A stretch of DNA of 58,519 bases from Cellvibrio mixtus subsp. mixtus J3-8 (GCF_000766945.1 NZ_KN266217.1:18729-77247), one strand, 5' to 3'; shown: positions 1 to 9,452, numbered from the stretch's first letter. A program made the numbers and translations. Notes: generated by a model from the letters alone, not told the origin.

Positions 1-1
1 C

Positions 2-1408
2 GGCTATTTATATTCGGCGGCAATTGCGATTGCGGTGTTATTGGTATCGCTGGTTTATCTTGCGGTGGACCAGCGTTTTATCTATTTATTAATTTATGCC
101 TGGTTTGGTGTCGCCTACGGAATTTTTTTGCAGTACGGCCGTTTTTGTATGGCATCTGCCATTCGCGATTTATTTGCGATTGGTGTGCCGCGCATGGCCG
201 TGGGCGTGCTTATCGCGATTATCCTCTACGCGATTATTTCTGCGTTTATCCAGGAGGCTGGCTTCAATAGTTTTCATGCGCACCCGTTGGGGTGGCATGT
301 ATTGATTGGTGGTGCCATTTTTGGTTTGGGTATGGTGTTTAGTGGCGGTTGCGCATCCAGCTCACTCTATAAAACCGGTGAAGGAAATCTGGGTGGTGCA
401 TTGGTTTTATTTTCCATTTCATTTTCGCAAGCCTGGTTTGTGAATGCGGGTGGCTGGTTAAATGCGCTGGTGCCGGAAACCTGGACTGCAAATGCGGCGA
501 ACGCACAAATGCCTGATGAACTTACTGTAACTGATGGCTGGTTTGATCAATTTACCGCAGGTTATTTATGGGAATTGACCGGCACTACTGCCAATACCTG
601 GTTGGGGTGGGGCGAGAACCTTGCCAGTTATTTGATTGCCAATGCCGTGTTAATTGCGATTGCACCGTCGTTGATATTGTTGATGCTTTTGTATCGCTTT
701 AACTACCGCAAAATTTTTGTGCGCCAGAACTCGCGTGAAGATGTTAACAACATTGCACAAAAAATTCGTTACGAGCTGGCGGGTATCTGGTCCATGTTTA
801 TCCAATCGCGCAATACAGCCATTGCCGGTATTGGATTGGGAATTCTTGCAGGTTTACACATGTTGCTCACAGGTGAGCTGCGCGAGTACTACAATATCTT
901 TAATTTCGGTGAGCTGCTTGCGCAAATGGGGTATACCGATGGTTTGTCGATCCAGGACAGCGTGTTTGATCCCGGTTATTGGTATATCACTACGCAAGAA
1001 GCGCAATGGGGCGGTTGGGTATTGGAAAAATTGGGCATCAATATGATGGACAATATTTTCTTCGGTTTGGAAAACGGTTTGCCTAACCCGCTCTTAAATG
1101 CCCCGGGCATGATGTCCATCGGTATTATTCTGGGCGCGGCGATGCTCGCGAATATCACTGGCGAATTTAAATGGAAATGGCCCAATACTGAAACCGTGAT
1201 ACTGGCAGTCGTTGGTGGTGCATTGATGGGCATTGGCTCGCGTATTGGCATGGGTTGTAACATCGGCGCCTTTTTTGCGACTGTGACCAATGGCGATATT
1301 AGTGGTTGGGTATTTCTGGCAGGTATGGCGCTTGGCGGTTATGTTGCGGTGAAAGCCATCAAAGCCTGGATCGATTGGCAATTAGCGCGCACCGGTGCTG
1401 ATTTTTAA
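2..1408 (+). CDS. YeeE/YedE-family sulfur-compound transporter, 5' end cut by window
   Basis: Polytopic inner-membrane protein of the YeeE/YedE (TsuA) family, whose characterised members carry thiosulfate into the cytoplasm. The frame is open to the first base of the window, so the true start lies outside; the first visible candidate codon is GTG at 35. The three family cysteines are all present: in GRFCMAS (near residue 38 counted from that GTG), in SGGCASSS (near 106) and in GMGCNIGAF near the C-terminus. At least nine hydrophobic segments are visible. A TusA-like gene follows after 87 bases, the usual YeeE-YeeD type pairing, which supports sulfur import. The exact substrate cannot be read from sequence. 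Confidence 0.9.
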   Translation, partial: GYLYSAAIAIAVLLVSLVYLAVDQRFIYLLIYAWFGVAYGIFLQYGRFCMASAIRDLFAIGVPRMAVGVLIAIILYAIISAFIQEAGFNSFHAHPLGWHVLIGGAIFGLGMVFSGGCASSSLYKTGEGNLGGALVLFSISFSQAWFVNAGGWLNALVPETWTANAANAQMPDELTVTDGWFDQFTAGYLWELTGTTANTWLGWGENLASYLIANAVLIAIAPSLILLMLLYRFNYRKIFVRQNSREDVNNIAQKIRYELAGIWSMFIQSRNTAIAGIGLGILAGLHMLLTGELREYYNIFNFGELLAQMGYTDGLSIQDSVFDPGYWYITTQEAQWGGWVLEKLGINMMDNIFFGLENGLPNPLLNAPGMMSIGIILGAAMLANITGEFKWKWPNTETVILAVVGGALMGIGSRIGMGCNIGAFFATVTNGDISGWVFLAGMALGGYVAVKAIKAWIDWQLARTGADF

Positions 1409-1495
1409 TATACGCCAAATGCAATTAATTATTTTATATTTATATGTTTTATATTTTCGTAATCGAAAATTATGACAGAGATAAAGAGGTAAACC

Positions 1496-1768
1496 ATGGC
1501 TTTGAAATTAAAAGAAACAGTTGTATTTGAAGAAATAGAAGATGGCAATTTCAAACTGGATGTGCGCGGCTATGGGTGCCCGCACGTACAAATTTATACT
1601 GAAAAGGCACTGAAAAAAATCGACAGTGGCAAAGTGCTGACGGTGGTATTTGATAATCCATCCTCCGGTGAATCTATCACTTACTTATGTACTGCCAGTG
1701 GCGATAATTTATTTGTGCGCAATGAAGAGTCCGGGACATTTACCTGGTCAATTCGTAAAGCTGCATAG
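1496..1768 (+). CDS. TusA/SirA-family sulfur carrier-like protein
   Basis: A 90-residue cytoplasmic protein of the TusA/YeeD family, small sulfur carriers that take persulfide sulfur on one cysteine. The motif region reads DVRGYGCPHVQIYTEKAL: Cys28-Pro29 is kept, but the usual CPxP is CPHV, so the second proline is missing. The start is well supported by AGAGGT about 8 bases before ATG. It lies between the YeeE-type channel and a multiheme cytochrome, so the likely job is to receive sulfur delivered by the channel. Whether the CPHV variant still transfers sulfur is not known from sequence. Confidence 0.85.
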   Translation: MALKLKETVVFEEIEDGNFKLDVRGYGCPHVQIYTEKALKKIDSGKVLTVVFDNPSSGESITYLCTASGDNLFVRNEESGTFTWSIRKAA

Positions 1769-1782
1769 GATTACAGTATTAG

Positions 1783-3099
1783 ATGAATTCCTCGCGCAAA
1801 ATAATTCCGGCACTTGGCCTGGTAATTATGATCGTGGCAGTAGCGTTGTGGTGGTTTATTCCATCTCAGTCGCTGCCTGCGCGCGTTGGCAAAAATGAAA
1901 CTGTTATTAAAAAAGAAACGATTGAACAACATACTTCCGATTCTGCATCACTATCACCCCACAATTTACAACCACAGGATGCGGTGGATGCTTTTCTGGC
2001 ACAACATTGGAAAGATCCTATTTCGCCACAAGGCAAACCGCCTGCACATTTTTCCGCACACGAAGCATCGCTCGCACCGGAAACCTGCGGCCAATGCCAT
2101 GTGCAGCAATACCAGGATTGGCAACACAGTTTGCACAGCAAGACTATGGGGCCGGGAATTTTATGGCAATTGCGCTTAATGACCCAGGCGGATGGCAATC
2201 AATGTATGAAATGCCACGCGCCACTCGCCGAACAAAAAGCATTGATTGCACAAGCGCAAGGTTGGCCCAATGCGCCGCAACAAAAACCACCTGCTTACGT
2301 TCCTGCTGACCTTGGCCATCAAGGTTTGGTGTGTGCATCGTGTCACGTGCGCAAACACCAGCGTTTTGGACCGGAGCCATTAAAAGAAATGGCTGCACAA
2401 TTACCGCATGACGGATTTACCATTGCACCGGCATTTGAGGACAGCCGCTTTTGTGCAGCCTGCCATCAATTTCCGCAAGATGGTCCGCGCACCAATAATA
2501 AATTGCGCGAAGATACCTATGCACAATGGCAACAATCGGCATTTGCAAAAAATGGCCAGCAATGCCAATCCTGCCATATGCCGGATCGCAAACATCAATG
2601 GAAAGGCATTCATGATCAACGCATGGTAACCAATGCGTTAAGTACGCAGCTAACGCGCGATGGCAACCGGATTTATGTGGATATTATTAATAGCGGCGCG
2701 GGGCATTATTTTCCCACGTACATGGTGCCAAAAGTGATTGTGGAATTGCGTTATCGCGCTGGCAATGAAAAAAAATTCAGTGTGATTGCTACTGATACTA
2801 TCGGCTGGAATGTAGATGTGTCGCTTGCGCAGGAACTGGCAGATACACGTATTCCCTCCGGGGCAAAGCGCCGTATCAGCGCTACCTTGCCAGCGGATTT
2901 TGATAGTAAAGGTACAATAGATATTTATCTGACCGTAAAACCGCGCGAGCATTATGAGCGCACATTTTTATCGGTGCTGGATCAACGCGATAAACTGGAT
3001 GCTGAAACGTTAACCTTGTTACAGGCTGCTTATGATGAAGCGGTGAACACCCAATACCAATTTAATTTACGTACTTATTCGCTTACCGAAGAAAATTAA
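1783..3099 (+). CDS. pentaheme c-type cytochrome, membrane anchored
   Basis: A 438-residue exported cytochrome. Residues about 7-26 form one hydrophobic segment that looks like an uncleaved anchor, placing the rest in the periplasm. Five CxxCH heme-binding motifs are present at residues 102-106, 141-145, 184-188, 224-228 and 261-265; the C-terminal 170 residues carry none and look like a beta-rich domain. The pattern resembles multiheme cytochromes of the c554/hydroxylamine-oxidoreductase-related group, but I cannot name a substrate. It starts 14 bases after the TusA-like gene and is probably co-transcribed, which suggests electron transfer linked to sulfur chemistry (inference). Its last 17 bases overlap the convergent DUF445 gene. 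Confidence 0.85.
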   Translation: MNSSRKIIPALGLVIMIVAVALWWFIPSQSLPARVGKNETVIKKETIEQHTSDSASLSPHNLQPQDAVDAFLAQHWKDPISPQGKPPAHFSAHEASLAPETCGQCHVQQYQDWQHSLHSKTMGPGILWQLRLMTQADGNQCMKCHAPLAEQKALIAQAQGWPNAPQQKPPAYVPADLGHQGLVCASCHVRKHQRFGPEPLKEMAAQLPHDGFTIAPAFEDSRFCAACHQFPQDGPRTNNKLREDTYAQWQQSAFAKNGQQCQSCHMPDRKHQWKGIHDQRMVTNALSTQLTRDGNRIYVDIINSGAGHYFPTYMVPKVIVELRYRAGNEKKFSVIATDTIGWNVDVSLAQELADTRIPSGAKRRISATLPADFDSKGTIDIYLTVKPREHYERTFLSVLDQRDKLDAETLTLLQAAYDEAVNTQYQFNLRTYSLTEEN

Positions 3100-4363
3100 G
3101 AATATCGCCGGTGTGAGAAATTACATACAACAAACAACCGATACATCCGCCGACAATGGTGCCGTTGATTCGAATGTATTGCAGGTCTTTGCCGATATTC
3201 AGTTCAATCTGCCGCGACATTTCTTTGCTGTCCCAACTTTTTACGGTGTCCCTGATGTGTGTTGTTAAAAATTGCGCAAAATCAGGAGCCATTTTGGTTG
3301 CGGCATCTTCCATATGCAGGTTCAGAGATGTACGCAGGCTTTCATCTTCGGAAAGTGTTTTGCCCAGCCACTGGCCTGCATCGCTGATTTTTTGGTGCAA
3401 TATCGAATTTTCATCCAGGCAGTCGTGTTTTATCCAGTCTTTTAAATCGCGCCACAAACCACCCATATAACTATTAAAGGTTGCATCGTCTTTTAAGTAG
3501 CGTTTAATTTCTTCCGCTTTGGCAAAAAAATCCGGATCAGTTTTTAACTTTTCAATAAATTCTGCCGTGTAATTATCAAACTTGGTTCGAATCGGGTGAT
3601 CAGGATTTTCATTGACTTCATTTAATAATTGACTGGCGGCTTTGATGGCGATATCCGCACCGGTTTTTCCAACCCAGCCTGAAGGCAAGAGCTTTTCTGC
3701 CACGGGATGTTCTTCTTTCAACCACTCTACAATACCGGCAGCGATATATTCCTGGGTGCCTTCTTCACTTAATAAAATCGCAAATTGATTAATGCCTTCA
3801 TTTAACAATGCCTGGTGCCGTTTATTTTTTGTTAGCACTTCCAGCAACAAACCGGCGGAATTGGAGAGATCAATTTTATCCAGCACCGCATGAATAGCGC
3901 GGGTAATAAATTTCTGTACGGCGGAATCTTCAATAAAATCGATAGTGCCGGCGGTAAAGCGGACCAGGTAGGCACCCAGCTTTTTGGTGTTGCCAGGTGC
4001 GATAAGCCAATCCGCCGCTTTTTTTGCCGGATCATGTTTCTGGATGAGGGCCACTAATGAATCCACATCCAGGAATTTATCGCGCACAAAAATCGCGAGG
4101 TTATCAGCAATTTTTTCTTTATTTTTGGGAATGATTTCGGTGTGTGCAGAAACGACAGGAATGGGAACTCGTTTAAACAGCGCCACTACGGCAAACCAGT
4201 CGGCGAGGGCGCCCACCATAGCGGCTTCCGATATGGCGCGGATTAATCCGACCCACCAAAGGGTGGCTGGTAAAAAAAGTGTCGTAATAAAAGTGAGCGC
4301 CGCAAACACCAGGAAATAGAGCGCCAGGCGTTTGGTTTTTTTTAATTCAATTTCTTTCGTCAT
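3083..4363 (-). CDS. DUF445 family membrane protein (YjiN-like)
   Basis: About 426 residues. Two hydrophobic segments near the N-terminus, the second followed by the family motif GALADWFAVVALFKR, then a long soluble helical region, and a final hydrophobic segment near the C-terminus (GCIGCLLYVISH). This is the typical DUF445/YjiN layout; no biochemical function is established for the family. The chosen ATG has AGGAG eight bases upstream; an in-frame GTG nine bases earlier overlaps that ribosome-binding site and is less likely. It lies downstream of the RND permease gene on the same strand with a 32-base gap and could be its operon partner. Confidence 0.88.
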   Translation of the reverse strand: MTKEIELKKTKRLALYFLVFAALTFITTLFLPATLWWVGLIRAISEAAMVGALADWFAVVALFKRVPIPVVSAHTEIIPKNKEKIADNLAIFVRDKFLDVDSLVALIQKHDPAKKAADWLIAPGNTKKLGAYLVRFTAGTIDFIEDSAVQKFITRAIHAVLDKIDLSNSAGLLLEVLTKNKRHQALLNEGINQFAILLSEEGTQEYIAAGIVEWLKEEHPVAEKLLPSGWVGKTGADIAIKAASQLLNEVNENPDHPIRTKFDNYTAEFIEKLKTDPDFFAKAEEIKRYLKDDATFNSYMGGLWRDLKDWIKHDCLDENSILHQKISDAGQWLGKTLSEDESLRTSLNLHMEDAATKMAPDFAQFLTTHIRDTVKSWDSKEMSRQIELNIGKDLQYIRINGTIVGGCIGCLLYVISHTGDILNFLR

Positions 4364-4395
4364 TGGGCTCACTCCTTTTACACAACAGCTGGCAC

Positions 4396-7300
4396 TTATT
4401 CAACAATGGCGATCGGGTGGTGGCTCCCAAAGGATTTAAAGCGTTTTTTCAAACGTGCTTCAAAGCCGGTCATATAAGAAAAGACAACAGGTACGACCAA
4501 TAAGCTCAATGCAGTTGAGGTAATTAATCCGCCAATAACGGCAATTGCCATGGGTTGCCGGAAACTGGCATCACCGCCAAAGCCGAGCGCCAGTGGCAGC
4601 ATACCGGCAATCATCGCCACACTGGTCATCAACACCGGGCGCGCACGTTTTCCCGATGCGTCAAGGATGGCGGCATTTTTGGATTCGTGCGGTTGCTGTA
4701 ACGAAATAATGGCGAAATCAACCAGCAAGATAGAATTTTTGGTCACGATTCCCAGTAGCATTACCAGGCCAATCAATGCCGGTAATCCTAATTCAGAACC
4801 TGCAATCAGGAGCGCCACAAATGCACCACCGACCGAGAGCGGTACTGCCGATAAAATCGTAATGGGTTGTAACCAGTCTTTAAACAGCAACACGAGCACC
4901 GCATACACACAGAAAACGCCGGTGAGCAGGGCGATAATAAAACCCATAAATAAATCCACCATAATTTCCGCATCACCGCCTTCAATAAAGCGAACAGATG
5001 AGGGGAGTGATTGCATGCTTGGTAATTTTTTCGCATCGTCCAATGCAGTGCCTAACGCGTGGCCGCCGAGATCAGCAGAGATTGATACTTGTTGTTGTCG
5101 ATCAATCCGTAAAATTTGTGACGGCGCGCTGCGCAACTCAATGGTTGCCACACTTTTTAAAGGTACCAATCCATTGTTGGAATGCACACGCAAATTCGCA
5201 ATGGTATCCACATTCGCACGCATACCGGGCGGGAACATAACGCGAATTCCCAATTGGCGCTGGTCCAGGTTTAGTTTCGGTAAAATATGATCATAATCAC
5301 CGGCTAACGCGATACGTAATGTTTCGCCAATCGCCTGGGTTGAAACGCCGCGCTCACTGGCCTGGATACTGTTCGGGATGACTTGTATTTCCTGTTGTTC
5401 AAGGCTGGCGGTGGAGGTCACTCCGCTTAAATATCCCAATTCGCGAATTTCTTTTTCAATGGCGCGCGCACTGGTTGCCAGTGCGAGTGAGTCATCGCCC
5501 GTCAATAGAATCTGGAATTTTTCACCCGGGCCGCCGGCACCCGCTGAATATTTAATGCCTGCGATAGATTCCAGTTGCGCGCGAATATTATTTTCAATTT
5601 CAGTTTGTGTCGGGCGCGACGCTGCAAACACTACCATCAAGGTTGCTTTACGCACTTCACCCAATGACATGCTGCCGCCGCCGCCATTGGCTGTTGCTGT
5701 GCCGACAGTGGTAAAGATTTGCGCAATACCGGGTATATCTTTAATTGCTTTACGCACCTCTTCAGCTTTTTGCTGGGTAGTAATAAAACTGCTGCCCGGC
5801 GGTGTTTCAATCTGCACGTAAGTCATTCCTTCATCGGATGCAGGAATAAAACCGGCAGGTAAAAATGCAACGAGACTCACCGACAACAAAAAAAATAGTG
5901 TACCTGCGGCAAGCGTCGTTTTGCGATGTAATAAACACCAATGTGCAGCGTTGAGATAAAGCGGTAAAAACTTTCCTTCTTTTTCTTCATGCTCAATGGG
6001 TTTCAATAAAAACACTGCTGTCATTGGTGTGATAATACGCGCAACCAATAACGAAATAAGTACCGCGATAACCAGCGTCCAACCGAATTGTTTAAACACC
6101 AGGCCGGGAATACCCCCCATCATCGCTGTGGGTAAAAACACCACGACTAAGGTGGCGGTGGTGGCGATTACTGCCAAGGCAATTTCATTGACTGCATCAA
6201 TCGTCGCTTGCTTGATGGATTTTCCCATGCGCTGGTGACGCGCAATATTTTCCACTTCAACAATTGCGTCGTCCACCAGCACTCCAACTACGACGGCCAT
6301 TGCCAATAAGGTAATGGTGTTGATCGAAAAATCTGCCCAGGACATAAACGCAAACGTTGGAATGATCGAGAGTGGCAATGCGATAGCCCCAATCAGCGTT
6401 GCACGCCAATCGCGCAGGAAAAAAAAGATGACCAGCACGGCGAGAATTGCACCTTCGTACAGCATGTTCATGGAGCCTTCATATTGCTCCAGGATTTTGG
6501 GTACGCTTGAACGAATTAAATGGAAAGAGACATCCGGATTTTGTATTGCTAATTCTTGCAGTGCCAGATCAATGTCCGCAGCCAATTTGGTTTCGTCAAA
6601 ACCTTTGGAGCGCAATACTTGAAAACCTATTGCCGGTTCGCCATTGAGTAACGCCGATTGTGTTCGCTCTGCATTGGTATCGATCACTTGCGCGACTTGC
6701 CCGAGGCGTAGTGTTGCGCCATTAGCGAGTGAGATTGGAAGTTGTTCCAGTTCGCCAACAGTTTTCATTGTGTTAATGGTACGCACTCCTTGTTCCGAAC
6801 CCCCTAGCTGGCTGCGGCCACCCGAATTTTCCTGCTGGATTTCTTTAATGGTTTTCGATAAATCCGTCGCTGTAACGCCCAGCGCATTGAGTTTTAACGG
6901 ATCAACCAACACTTGTATTTCGCGGCTGACACCGCCAAGGCGAGTAAATTTTCCCACGCCGCGCACCGACATAATTTTTTTGCCAAGCGTGTTATCGACA
7001 TACCATGACAATTCTTCTTCCGATAAATGGGGTGCGGAAACTGCGTAGGTAACGGTGGGATTATCTGCACCCAATTCGACTTTGCTAATTTGTGGTTCAA
7101 GCAAGTCCGGTGGTAAATCACTGCGAATGCTATCCAGTGCATCTTTAACATCGGCAACGGCATCGGATAACTTTTTCTCCAGGTCGAATTCAACCACGAT
7201 TGAAACATTGCCGCGCGAAATAGTAGTGTGCGTGTGACGCAGCAATTGCAAATTTGCGAGTGCGTCCTCTACTTTGCGTGCGACTTCGGTTTCCAATTGC

Positions 7301-7470
7301 GTGGGCGCTGCGCCGGGTTGGTTCAATGAAACATTGACCATCGGCAAATCCAGGTCGGGGAAATCCTGCACGTTAAGCTGGTGGAATCCCCATAGGCCGG
7401 AGAAGGTTAATAAAATGAAAATCAGTATAGCCGCGCTGGGATTACGCAGTGACCAGGTTGCAAAATTCAT
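4396..7470 (-). CDS. RND efflux transporter permease (AcrB/MexB-like)
   Basis: Inner-membrane proton-driven pump of the resistance-nodulation-division superfamily, 1024 residues, the normal length. The N-terminal TM1, a first periplasmic porter loop, a TM2-TM6 cluster, a second large periplasmic loop and the C-terminal TM cluster are all visible. The proton-relay aspartate pair in TM4 is present in VVGVLVDDAIVEVENI (about residue 400). The start codon overlaps the adaptor stop codon by one base (TAATG read on the minus strand), so the two are translationally coupled. No outer-membrane TolC-type channel is encoded nearby, so it must use one encoded elsewhere. The substrate class (drug or other organic compounds) cannot be assigned beyond the HAE-like appearance. 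Confidence 0.95.
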   Translation of the reverse strand: MNFATWSLRNPSAAILIFILLTFSGLWGFHQLNVQDFPDLDLPMVNVSLNQPGAAPTQLETEVARKVEDALANLQLLRHTHTTISRGNVSIVVEFDLEKKLSDAVADVKDALDSIRSDLPPDLLEPQISKVELGADNPTVTYAVSAPHLSEEELSWYVDNTLGKKIMSVRGVGKFTRLGGVSREIQVLVDPLKLNALGVTATDLSKTIKEIQQENSGGRSQLGGSEQGVRTINTMKTVGELEQLPISLANGATLRLGQVAQVIDTNAERTQSALLNGEPAIGFQVLRSKGFDETKLAADIDLALQELAIQNPDVSFHLIRSSVPKILEQYEGSMNMLYEGAILAVLVIFFFLRDWRATLIGAIALPLSIIPTFAFMSWADFSINTITLLAMAVVVGVLVDDAIVEVENIARHQRMGKSIKQATIDAVNEIALAVIATTATLVVVFLPTAMMGGIPGLVFKQFGWTLVIAVLISLLVARIITPMTAVFLLKPIEHEEKEGKFLPLYLNAAHWCLLHRKTTLAAGTLFFLLSVSLVAFLPAGFIPASDEGMTYVQIETPPGSSFITTQQKAEEVRKAIKDIPGIAQIFTTVGTATANGGGGSMSLGEVRKATLMVVFAASRPTQTEIENNIRAQLESIAGIKYSAGAGGPGEKFQILLTGDDSLALATSARAIEKEIRELGYLSGVTSTASLEQQEIQVIPNSIQASERGVSTQAIGETLRIALAGDYDHILPKLNLDQRQLGIRVMFPPGMRANVDTIANLRVHSNNGLVPLKSVATIELRSAPSQILRIDRQQQVSISADLGGHALGTALDDAKKLPSMQSLPSSVRFIEGGDAEIMVDLFMGFIIALLTGVFCVYAVLVLLFKDWLQPITILSAVPLSVGGAFVALLIAGSELGLPALIGLVMLLGIVTKNSILLVDFAIISLQQPHESKNAAILDASGKRARPVLMTSVAMIAGMLPLALGFGGDASFRQPMAIAVIGGLITSTALSLLVVPVVFSYMTGFEARLKKRFKSFGSHHPIAIVE

Positions 7471-8606
7471 TATTGGGCTCCAGTGGTGTGCGCGGTTTTC
7501 ACTGCGATCTTGTCACCGTCATTTAAAAAACCTGCGCCTTCCCATACCAATACATCACCCGCATTAACGCCGGAAAGAATTTCAATTTCCTGCCCGACAC
7601 GGCGCCCCAAAGTCACAAGAACTTGCTCGGCACTATTATTTTTTAAGCGAAATACCCAGGTTTTTCCGTCTTTGATGACCAGTGTGTCTGCGGGTGCGAT
7701 GATCGCTTTCGCATTGCCGATCAGGATTTTTCCATCGGCATAGGTATTTACCGCGAGATCAGGCGATCCATCCAGAATCACACGTACTGTTGCGAGGCGC
7801 GAGTTGCTATTGAGTTGTGGTGAAACGCTGCGAATTTTTCCCGGCAGGGTTTTGTTATTCGCTACATTAATTTGCGCCAACATATTCGGTTTTACCCGAT
7901 CCAGGTCTTCCGCATTAATTTGCACCACCCATTCGAGTTTGTGCTGGCGCAACAAGCGAAATAGTACTTCACCAGTGCCGGGCACTTTGCCCAATTCGAT
8001 ATTGCGCTCCAGGATTTTTCCATCATCGGGTGCGATTACCGTTGCATCTGCCAGCTTCACTTCAGCGAGTGTCACGGCGGCGGCGGCTTGATCGCGCGTG
8101 GCCATTGCAGTCGCTGCCTGGGTGGAAACCTGTTCAAATTCCTGTTCGCTTAATGTTTGTTTTATTTTAAGTTGTTCAAAACGTTTTAAATTATTAGTGG
8201 CCAGTTGCAAATTGGATGCAGCAAGCGCGAGATTGGCTTTTGCTTGTGCCAATTCTGCTTTTAACAAGCGATCATCAAAGCGCGCAAGCACCTGGCCTTT
8301 GCGCACACTATCGCCCTCTACCACTTTTATTTCCGTTGCCCCTATACCATTGGTTTTTGCGCTGATAATCGCAACTTCCCATGGCAATACTTCACCTTGC
8401 GCAGGAATAGAGACTGCCCAGTCGGCGGTTTTTGCTTCGGCCGTTGTAACCTGGGTTCGCGGTGCTTCGTTGTTTTCCGTAGTGGTGTCTGCTGCAAATG
8501 CAAAGGGGACAAATGTCATCAGGAATAAACCGATGGCCACAATAATATTCAGTACCAAGTGCTTGCAATCGCATTCATCCCGATCGTTGTAATTCGATAA
8601 AAACAT
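7470..8606 (-). CDS. RND efflux periplasmic adaptor (membrane fusion protein)
   Basis: Periplasmic adaptor linking the adjacent RND permease to an outer-membrane channel. An N-terminal hydrophobic signal segment ends near FAFAAD, followed by a lipoyl-like half motif, a coiled-coil hairpin rich in Ala/Leu/Gln (about residues 100-160), the second lipoyl half (TVIAPDDGKILERN) and beta-barrel and membrane-proximal domains. Several starts are possible; the ATG at 8606 has AGGA seven bases upstream, better placed than the ATG at 8612 or a further upstream alternative inside the regulator gene. It begins 16 bases after the TetR stop, so regulator, adaptor and permease form one operon. Confidence 0.93.
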   Translation of the reverse strand: MFLSNYNDRDECDCKHLVLNIIVAIGLFLMTFVPFAFAADTTTENNEAPRTQVTTAEAKTADWAVSIPAQGEVLPWEVAIISAKTNGIGATEIKVVEGDSVRKGQVLARFDDRLLKAELAQAKANLALAASNLQLATNNLKRFEQLKIKQTLSEQEFEQVSTQAATAMATRDQAAAAVTLAEVKLADATVIAPDDGKILERNIELGKVPGTGEVLFRLLRQHKLEWVVQINAEDLDRVKPNMLAQINVANNKTLPGKIRSVSPQLNSNSRLATVRVILDGSPDLAVNTYADGKILIGNAKAIIAPADTLVIKDGKTWVFRLKNNSAEQVLVTLGRRVGQEIEILSGVNAGDVLVWEGAGFLNDGDKIAVKTAHTTGAQ

Positions 8607-8622
8607 GTTCATATCCTGGAAT

Positions 8623-9174
8623 TTATAGCGGTTTGAGGTTGTCAGTGAGATATTTGAACGCGGAGTCAATCACCAGCTTTACGCGTTCTTCTGATTCAGC
8701 GGTGTTTTGTTGCAGATTAATAAGCGATGCGCCTACGACAATTGAGCGCAGGGTATGGAGAACACTTTCTTCAACTTGCCACCCTGAGTGCTTGATCAGC
8801 TCGCGCATTTTTCTACGGGTATCCAGGTCACTTTCAACAAACCATTCTGCAAGCGATGGATCTTCATCGGCGGCTACGGTGAGTGCCAGCATAAGGCGGG
8901 GAAACGTTTTGTTAATCGCGAAATGAATCATGAGTTCTTTTAGTGCGGCGAGGGTGAAGGGGTGGGTGTTCGGGCCGAATCGCGATTCAGTCATGCGCTT
9001 TTTACTCTCATCTACCACCGCCGTTAACAGATCAATGCGTTTGGGAAAGTGATAGGTGAGCAAGCCTTGCCGAACGCCCGCAAACTCGGCAACGCGAGTT
9101 TGGGTTAGTGCGTTAAACCCTTCCTCCACAAGGACCTCCAGGGCCGCATTAAGTATTTTTTCTTTAGTTTTCAC
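8623..9174 (-). CDS. TetR/AcrR-family transcriptional regulator
   Basis: A 183-residue one-domain-plus-ligand-domain repressor. The N-terminal helix-turn-helix is typical: ILNAALEVLVEEGFNALT, then VAEFAGVRQGLLTYHFPKR at about residues 27-46. The C-terminal half is the variable effector-binding domain. As first gene of an operon with an RND adaptor and permease, it most likely represses its own operon and responds to a pump substrate or metabolite (inference from context). Twin palindromes 40-70 bases upstream of the ATG are the obvious binding site. Confidence 0.92.
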   Translation of the reverse strand: MKTKEKILNAALEVLVEEGFNALTQTRVAEFAGVRQGLLTYHFPKRIDLLTAVVDESKKRMTESRFGPNTHPFTLAALKELMIHFAINKTFPRLMLALTVAADEDPSLAEWFVESDLDTRRKMRELIKHSGWQVEESVLHTLRSIVVGASLINLQQNTAESEERVKLVIDSAFKYLTDNLKPL

Positions 9175-9215
9175 CGGATTATTACCTGCATTCGGAATGG
9201 CATTTGATCTATTTA

Positions 9216-9246
9216 GGTAAAAATACCAAAAGTTGGTAAAAATACC
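9216..9246 (-). promoter_or_regulatory. twin palindromic operator, probable TetR site
   Basis: Two identical 12-mers GGTAAAAATACC occur at 9216-9227 and 9235-9246, 19 bases apart, i.e. on nearly the same face of the helix. The right-hand copy extends to a perfect palindrome TTGGTA-AAAA-TACCAA; the left has one mismatch (TAGGTA). They lie just upstream of the TetR gene ATG at 9174, as expected for an autoregulated repressor that binds as two dimers. Confidence 0.75.
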
Positions 9247-9281
9247 AAATTTATTTTAGCGGGAAAAAATTTATCCTGGCC

Positions 9282-9386
9282 TACACGAAAGAAGTGCTGG
9301 CGGCGGCGGGCTCGAACATGGATGGGGCGGTGCAGAAGATGAATGCAAAGGCGGTGGGTGCGGGAAACGTGGGACGCCTGCAATAG
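9282..9386 (+). pseudogene. short 3' gene remnant, unidentified
   Basis: A 34-codon reading frame ending in TAG at 9384-9386, without a plausible start of its own; the frame is open only to about 9249. The peptide ends QKMNAKAVGAGNVGRLQ. Base composition is markedly richer in G than the flanking AT-rich spacer, which suggests the last piece of a deleted gene rather than random sequence. I do not recognise the family. Confidence 0.35.
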
Positions 9387-9423
9387 TTATACGACCGGCC
9401 CCCGTTATCATCAAGCGGTCAAC

Positions 9424-9452
9424 CGACAGCTACAGGATTTCGGTAGCTGTCG
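9424..9452. terminator. perfect 10-bp stem-loop in spacer
   Basis: CGACAGCTAC at 9424-9433 pairs with GTAGCTGTCG at 9443-9452 around a 9-base loop. It lies after the end of the remnant frame on the plus strand and about 60 bases beyond the end of the minus-strand YciI-VOC gene. No T-run follows on either strand, so it is a terminator-like hairpin rather than a classical intrinsic terminator. Confidence 0.4.

Noticed and set aside
3570-3600. tRNA T-loop-like GGTTCGAATC
   Set aside because: Lies inside the DUF445 coding frame and no cloverleaf can be built around it.
9424-9452. classical intrinsic terminator
   Set aside because: Perfect stem but no T-run on either strand; kept only as terminator-like hairpin.
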